Shown in pieces: positions 61,501-64,000 of a DNA stretch of 64,000 bases. A program made the position numbers and the translations under genes. The notes beneath the pieces were generated by a model, which saw nothing but the letters and a program-made list of their open reading frames with translations, was not told the DNA's origin and ran no database searches. Position 1 is the stretch's first letter. Every line of letters begins with the position of its first letter. Source of the stretch: Roseivirga ehrenbergii (lineage in GTDB: Bacteria > Bacteroidota > Bacteroidia > Cytophagales > Cyclobacteriaceae); assembly GCF_001593005.1 (NCBI RefSeq), contig NZ_LQZQ01000049.1, forward strand, positions 351,058 through 415,057, in the 5' to 3' direction.

Positions 61501-64000
61501 ATTCGCTGGTTCAGGAGATTATGGGTCAGCCAATGGTACTGGTACCGCAGCGAGCTTTGCCAATCCTAGCGGTATGGCAATGGATGCTGCCGGTAATTTA
61601 TTTGTAGCAGATTTTGGAAATCATACTATTCGAAAAATCACTCCTGCTGGCGTGGTAACAACCTTTGCGGGTATGAATGGAGTGAGAGGAAGTGCTGATG
61701 CTACAGGAACCAACGCGAGTTTCTCAGGCCCTATAGGCATGGCCATTGATGGATCGGATAATTTGTACGTTACCGAACTTGTTAACAATCGTATCCGAAA
61801 AATCACTCCTACTGGAGTGGTAACAACATTCGCAGGCTCTGGCTCGGGAACCCCAGTTGATGGTACTGGCTTGGTCGCTGCTTTCGGTGGCCCCGATGCC
61901 ATAGAGATCGATGAATCTGGCAATTTATATGTGACTGAACAAAACAGCCATTTAGTTAGAAAGATTACACCTGCCGGAGTTGTGACCACAATTGCAGGAA
62001 CAGGCAGTACTGGTTCTGCTGATGGAACAGGTACAAGTGCCTCTTTTAATACTCCATACGATGTACTGGTCGATGGCTCAAACAATTTATTGATTGCTGA
62101 CGCTTTCAATCATACGATTCGAAAGATAACCCCTGCAGGAGAGGTAACAACAATTGCAGGTTTAGCCCTTAATACTGGCTCGGAAAATGGGGCGGGAACA
62201 GATGCTCGTTTTAATTCCCCTATTGGTTTGGCGATGAATTCTGATGGAGAGGTCTTTGTAGCAGAATTGGGCAATCATCTTATCCGAAAAATAGTTTTTG
62301 GCGACCAATTATCAGGTGATGCTACGGGTCAATCAGGAAATCATAATGTAACGCTTACCGCCAGCGATGGCAATGGAGCAACAGCTACTCAGTCTTTTGT
62401 GGTAGATGTGTCGCGTGTCTTAACTCCAGATGATGACAACATTCTCTATGTGAACAAAGATGTAAGAGGAGGTAATGGTAGAGGTGGCTCTTGGGCGAAT
62501 GCCGTTACTGAACTGGCAGATGCACTCGTGTGGGCAAAAGAAAATTATGATAATACCTGGGCAACTACGCCTTTGCAAATTTGGGTTGCGGGTGGTACGT
62601 ACAAACCGCTCTACACGCCAGAAGATGGTGAAGACTTTGCAGTTGGAACAGATCCTCGAGACAATGCCTTTTTATTAGTAAATAATGTGGAATTGTATGG
62701 CGGTTTTGCAGGAACAGAAACAGCCTTAACCGATAGAGATTTAAGCCTAACAGCTAATGCTACTATCCTAAGTGGTGATTTTAATGATGACGATGTAGTT
62801 ACGGGTACTGGAAGTTCTATAAGTTTTTCTGGTAATACAGAAAACGCATACCATGTAATCATAAGTGCAGGTTCAGTTGGTAAAGCCCGTGTAGATGGCT
62901 TTACTGTTACAAATGCTAATGCAAATGGATCAAACAGTATCACCGTTAACTCAATATCTTTTATCAGAAATTATGGTGGTGGAATGTTCATTGATGCTTC
63001 TTCACCAACTATTCAGCAGAGTACTTTTGTTCATAATTATTCAAGTGATTATGGAAGTGGAATTTTCAACGACCATTCATCTGCGCCAAAAGTGAGCAAT
63101 AGTATCTTTAAGGATAATAAAGTAGGCTCTTGTGGTGCTGCCATGTACAATTACAATAGTTCAAGCCCTACTATTACCAATAGCCTTTTTATAGGAAACT
63201 CAGCAGACGATTATGGGGGAGCTATTTACAACAGTGCCAGCTCTAGCTCCATAATAATCAACTCAACTATTATTGCTAATTCAGCGGCCTCGGATGGTGA
63301 AGGTATTTATATTCATACCTCAACCGCTACAATTCAAAACAGTATAGTTTGGAATGAGATAAGTATATATAATGGAGGAACCTATACTATTGAAAATAGT
63401 GTGGTACAAGGTAGTTCGGACGTGTCTGATGGAAATATAGATGCGACAAGCTTAACAGTTAACGATCTTTTCACTGATCAAGCCAATGGCGATTATAGTT
63501 TAAAACATACAAGTCCGGCAGTAAACACAGGAAACAATGCCTTATACACTGGTACGTTAGGAACAGACAAAGATTTGGCGGGTAGTCCTCGCCTCTACGA
63601 TGGTGCTCCAGCTACTGATATTATTGATATGGGAGCTTACGAGTATCGTGACATTATTGACCCGGTGTTTACTTCTGCTACCACAGCCAACTTCGCAGAA
63701 AACGGAACAAGCACAGCTTATACGGTAGCAGCCACAGATGCCAACACCGTTAGTTACAGCTTAGGCACAGGCAATGATGAGGCCTTATTTAATATTGTTG
63801 GAGCAACGGGTGTAGTCACTTTCAAGAACTCTCCAGACTTTGAAAATCCAGCAGATGGTGACGCCAACAATACTTATGCGATCAATGTGATTGCTAGTGA
63901 CGGAATTAACTCTGTGAATCAAGATGTGACCATTACCGTGACTAATGTGGATGATACTGATCCAGTATTTACTTCACTAACCACAGCCAACTTTGCAGAA
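58568..64000 (+). CDS. Giant secreted adhesin: Ig-like, cadherin-like, NHL propeller and beta-helix domains (partial)
   Basis: The frame opens at ATG 58568 and has no stop before the window ends, giving 1811 codons of an incomplete protein. A signal peptide ends near residue 36. An N-terminal domain and two bacterial Ig-like domains follow (about 251-450). Then come three cadherin-like repeats of 100 residues (576-871; each opens DPVFTS..TANFAENG), six NHL blades (about 920-1246, each ending RKITPAG) and a right-handed beta-helix of the choice-of-anchor Q type (about 1291-1645). The cadherin-like repeats resume at 1698 to the edge. It is probably a cell-surface protein for attachment or carbohydrate binding; a sorting domain would lie outside the window. 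Confidence 0.88.
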   Translation, partial: MNTSRKAPISLRFPLRGIQLLIALLLSFFIFSKAEAQITLANSLSDSDNDGSLIIKRTSNSDASTTPFFYSGMDDSAPKVDENIYISSFTPYTVPVPVTVIDFTGEGWSNSQNLGASLTRSDFVFSHYNSSLVPTAIYASIFGEGFPFTNPDWSLRIDKAYLVIKKTDGSEFDFQSLYAIGVDDQTVSISGYRNTKSVATTSAATSISGARISPSTLDGGFANVDSVVVSNPNGILDTFNFAPPTDLAPPDVKKILVASSPSGSATSINYTVSFYESANNLSIDDFQLTKTGTAQGTISAISAVSGTSVNVTVNAISGDGTLRLDLKSNTNITDDLGNGNNNNGYVQAYTGGVSHTVDFTAPTGYTVSFDQTSVNAVNKSNISFTFSGAEVGGTYSYDFSSSSGGSASTTGRSVLSSSKTVGLSEMEILGDGTVTLNFTHKDAAGNTGNTVTKTIIKDTVLPVFENSTPSSSNIGEKIFDLNLDMNEAGKLYYVIVPDGATAPTAADVKAGNANGGGTPVTGGNASVTTGGFSNTFNVAGLSIVTAYDVYAIAEDVAGNLVNTVSKIDVATVDLNDPVFTSPTTANFAENGTGTAYTAVATDANTITYSLGNAKDEALFNIVGATGVVTFKNAPDFENPTDGNTDNAYVINVIANDGTHSVNQDVTITVTDIDEINPVFTSATTANFAENGTGTAYTVVATDVNTVTYSLGNAKDEALFNIVGTTGVVTFKNAPDYENPADGNTDNAYVINVIASDGRNSVNQNVTITVTDIDEINPVFTSATTANFAENGIGAAYTVVATDANALTYSLSGCFDDALFNIANGVVTFKNTPDFETPVDVDANNTYVINVVASDGVNSVNQDVTITVTNVNEDPSITSNAVTAGNDNATYTYNITTSDIDNDAVTVTATVKPDWLSLSSSATVSTFAGSGTSGYADGTGTAASFGQPFGMVVDNTGNLYVSSYSHRIRKITPAGVVSIFAGSGDYGSANGTGTAASFANPSGMAMDAAGNLFVADFGNHTIRKITPAGVVTTFAGMNGVRGSADATGTNASFSGPIGMAIDGSDNLYVTELVNNRIRKITPTGVVTTFAGSGSGTPVDGTGLVAAFGGPDAIEIDESGNLYVTEQNSHLVRKITPAGVVTTIAGTGSTGSADGTGTSASFNTPYDVLVDGSNNLLIADAFNHTIRKITPAGEVTTIAGLALNTGSENGAGTDARFNSPIGLAMNSDGEVFVAELGNHLIRKIVFGDQLSGDATGQSGNHNVTLTASDGNGATATQSFVVDVSRVLTPDDDNILYVNKDVRGGNGRGGSWANAVTELADALVWAKENYDNTWATTPLQIWVAGGTYKPLYTPEDGEDFAVGTDPRDNAFLLVNNVELYGGFAGTETALTDRDLSLTANATILSGDFNDDDVVTGTGSSISFSGNTENAYHVIISAGSVGKARVDGFTVTNANANGSNSITVNSISFIRNYGGGMFIDASSPTIQQSTFVHNYSSDYGSGIFNDHSSAPKVSNSIFKDNKVGSCGAAMYNYNSSSPTITNSLFIGNSADDYGGAIYNSASSSSIIINSTIIANSAASDGEGIYIHTSTATIQNSIVWNEISIYNGGTYTIENSVVQGSSDVSDGNIDATSLTVNDLFTDQANGDYSLKHTSPAVNTGNNALYTGTLGTDKDLAGSPRLYDGAPATDIIDMGAYEYRDIIDPVFTSATTANFAENGTSTAYTVAATDANTVSYSLGTGNDEALFNIVGATGVVTFKNSPDFENPADGDANNTYAINVIASDGINSVNQDVTITVTNVDDTDPVFTSLTTANFAE
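60293..61180 (+). repeat. Three tandem cadherin-like repeats, 300 bp each
   Basis: Units begin at 60293, 60593 and 60893, an exact 300-bp period with high base identity between the first two. Each encodes a domain from DPVFTS through FAENG, TYSLG, LFNIVG, GVVTFKN to VTITVTD. The third is slightly shorter and diverges at its end. Confidence 0.85.
61325..62305 (+). repeat. Six NHL propeller blades, about 160 bp each
   Basis: Each unit encodes a blade of the type FAG..G..DGTGT.ASF..P.G, then NLYV, then H.IRKITPAG. Blade ends lie near 61490, 61650, 61820, 61980, 62140 and 62300. Six blades make a complete propeller. Confidence 0.8.
63659..64000 (+). repeat. Further cadherin-like repeats, 300-bp period, cut by the window end
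   Basis: One full unit at 63659-63958 and the start of another at 63959. They match the 60293 array closely in bases as well as residues, although 2.5 kb of propeller and beta-helix sequence lies between. Confidence 0.85.

Overview
The window looks like chromosome from a marine or free-living member of the Bacteroidota, probably order Cytophagales (Roseivirga/Fulvivirga-like; the genus is inference). Supporting signs are VWA proteins with a carboxypeptidase-regulatory-like domain, a secreted BNR/VPS10-like propeller protein, a LruC-domain lipoprotein, many LytTR and receiver regulators, TAnnTTTG promoter -7 elements, little Shine-Dalgarno sequence, and Bacteroidota-type dispersed hairpin repeats. 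I saw no rRNA, tRNA, CRISPR array or transposase gene.

Layout. Positions 1-14.8 kb hold scattered secreted or lipoprotein genes (VWA protein, GLPGLI-like protein, Calx-beta-like lipoprotein, BNR-propeller protein, DUF456 membrane protein, M14 peptidase). They alternate with non-coding stretches full of small hairpins and with two AT-rich orphan genes, one carrying a PD-(D/E)XK-like motif and one a weak HEPN-like motif. At 14.9-18.9 kb there is a PAS/GAF histidine kinase and a LytTR response regulator. From 19.9 to 35.2 kb lies an exopolysaccharide cluster on the minus strand: initiating sugar transferase, acyltransferase, half-length TolC-like protein, Wzc-like co-polymerase, glycosyltransferases, polymerase, flippase, methyltransferase and an otherwise overlooked 46-residue membrane protein. 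A zeta-toxin-like two-gene module is embedded in it. At 35.5-40.3 kb follow a VOC protein, a secreted hypothetical, a receiver/LruC operon and a second receiver.

From 40.6 to 43.3 kb there is an amidohydrolase/serine-hydrolase pair. From 44.3 to 55.2 kb lies a block transcribed in one direction: tripartite RND efflux pump, small PII-like and DUF2892 proteins, a Crp/Fnr regulator, cytochrome bd oxidase (CydAB), two single-domain rhodaneses and a Dps-like ferritin. After it come a TPR histidine kinase, a LytTR regulator, and the first 1811 codons of a giant adhesin (cadherin-like repeats, NHL propeller, beta-helix) that runs off the window.

Two regulatory circuits emerge. (1) Direct repeats of TYATCG at 20-21 bp spacing, the geometry of LytTR binding sites, occur upstream of the histidine kinase (three copies), the lone exopolysaccharide glycosyltransferase, the polymerase operon and the receiver/LruC operon. 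This suggests one LytTR regulon linking the kinase/regulator pair to exopolysaccharide and surface protein production. (2) A GTAAC-N4-GTTAC palindrome lies exactly 22 bp before a TAnnTTTG element in front of the efflux operon, and a one-mismatch copy lies at the same distance in front of the rhodanese/Dps genes. That fits activation by the Crp/Fnr regulator encoded between them. Both circuits are inference from sequence.
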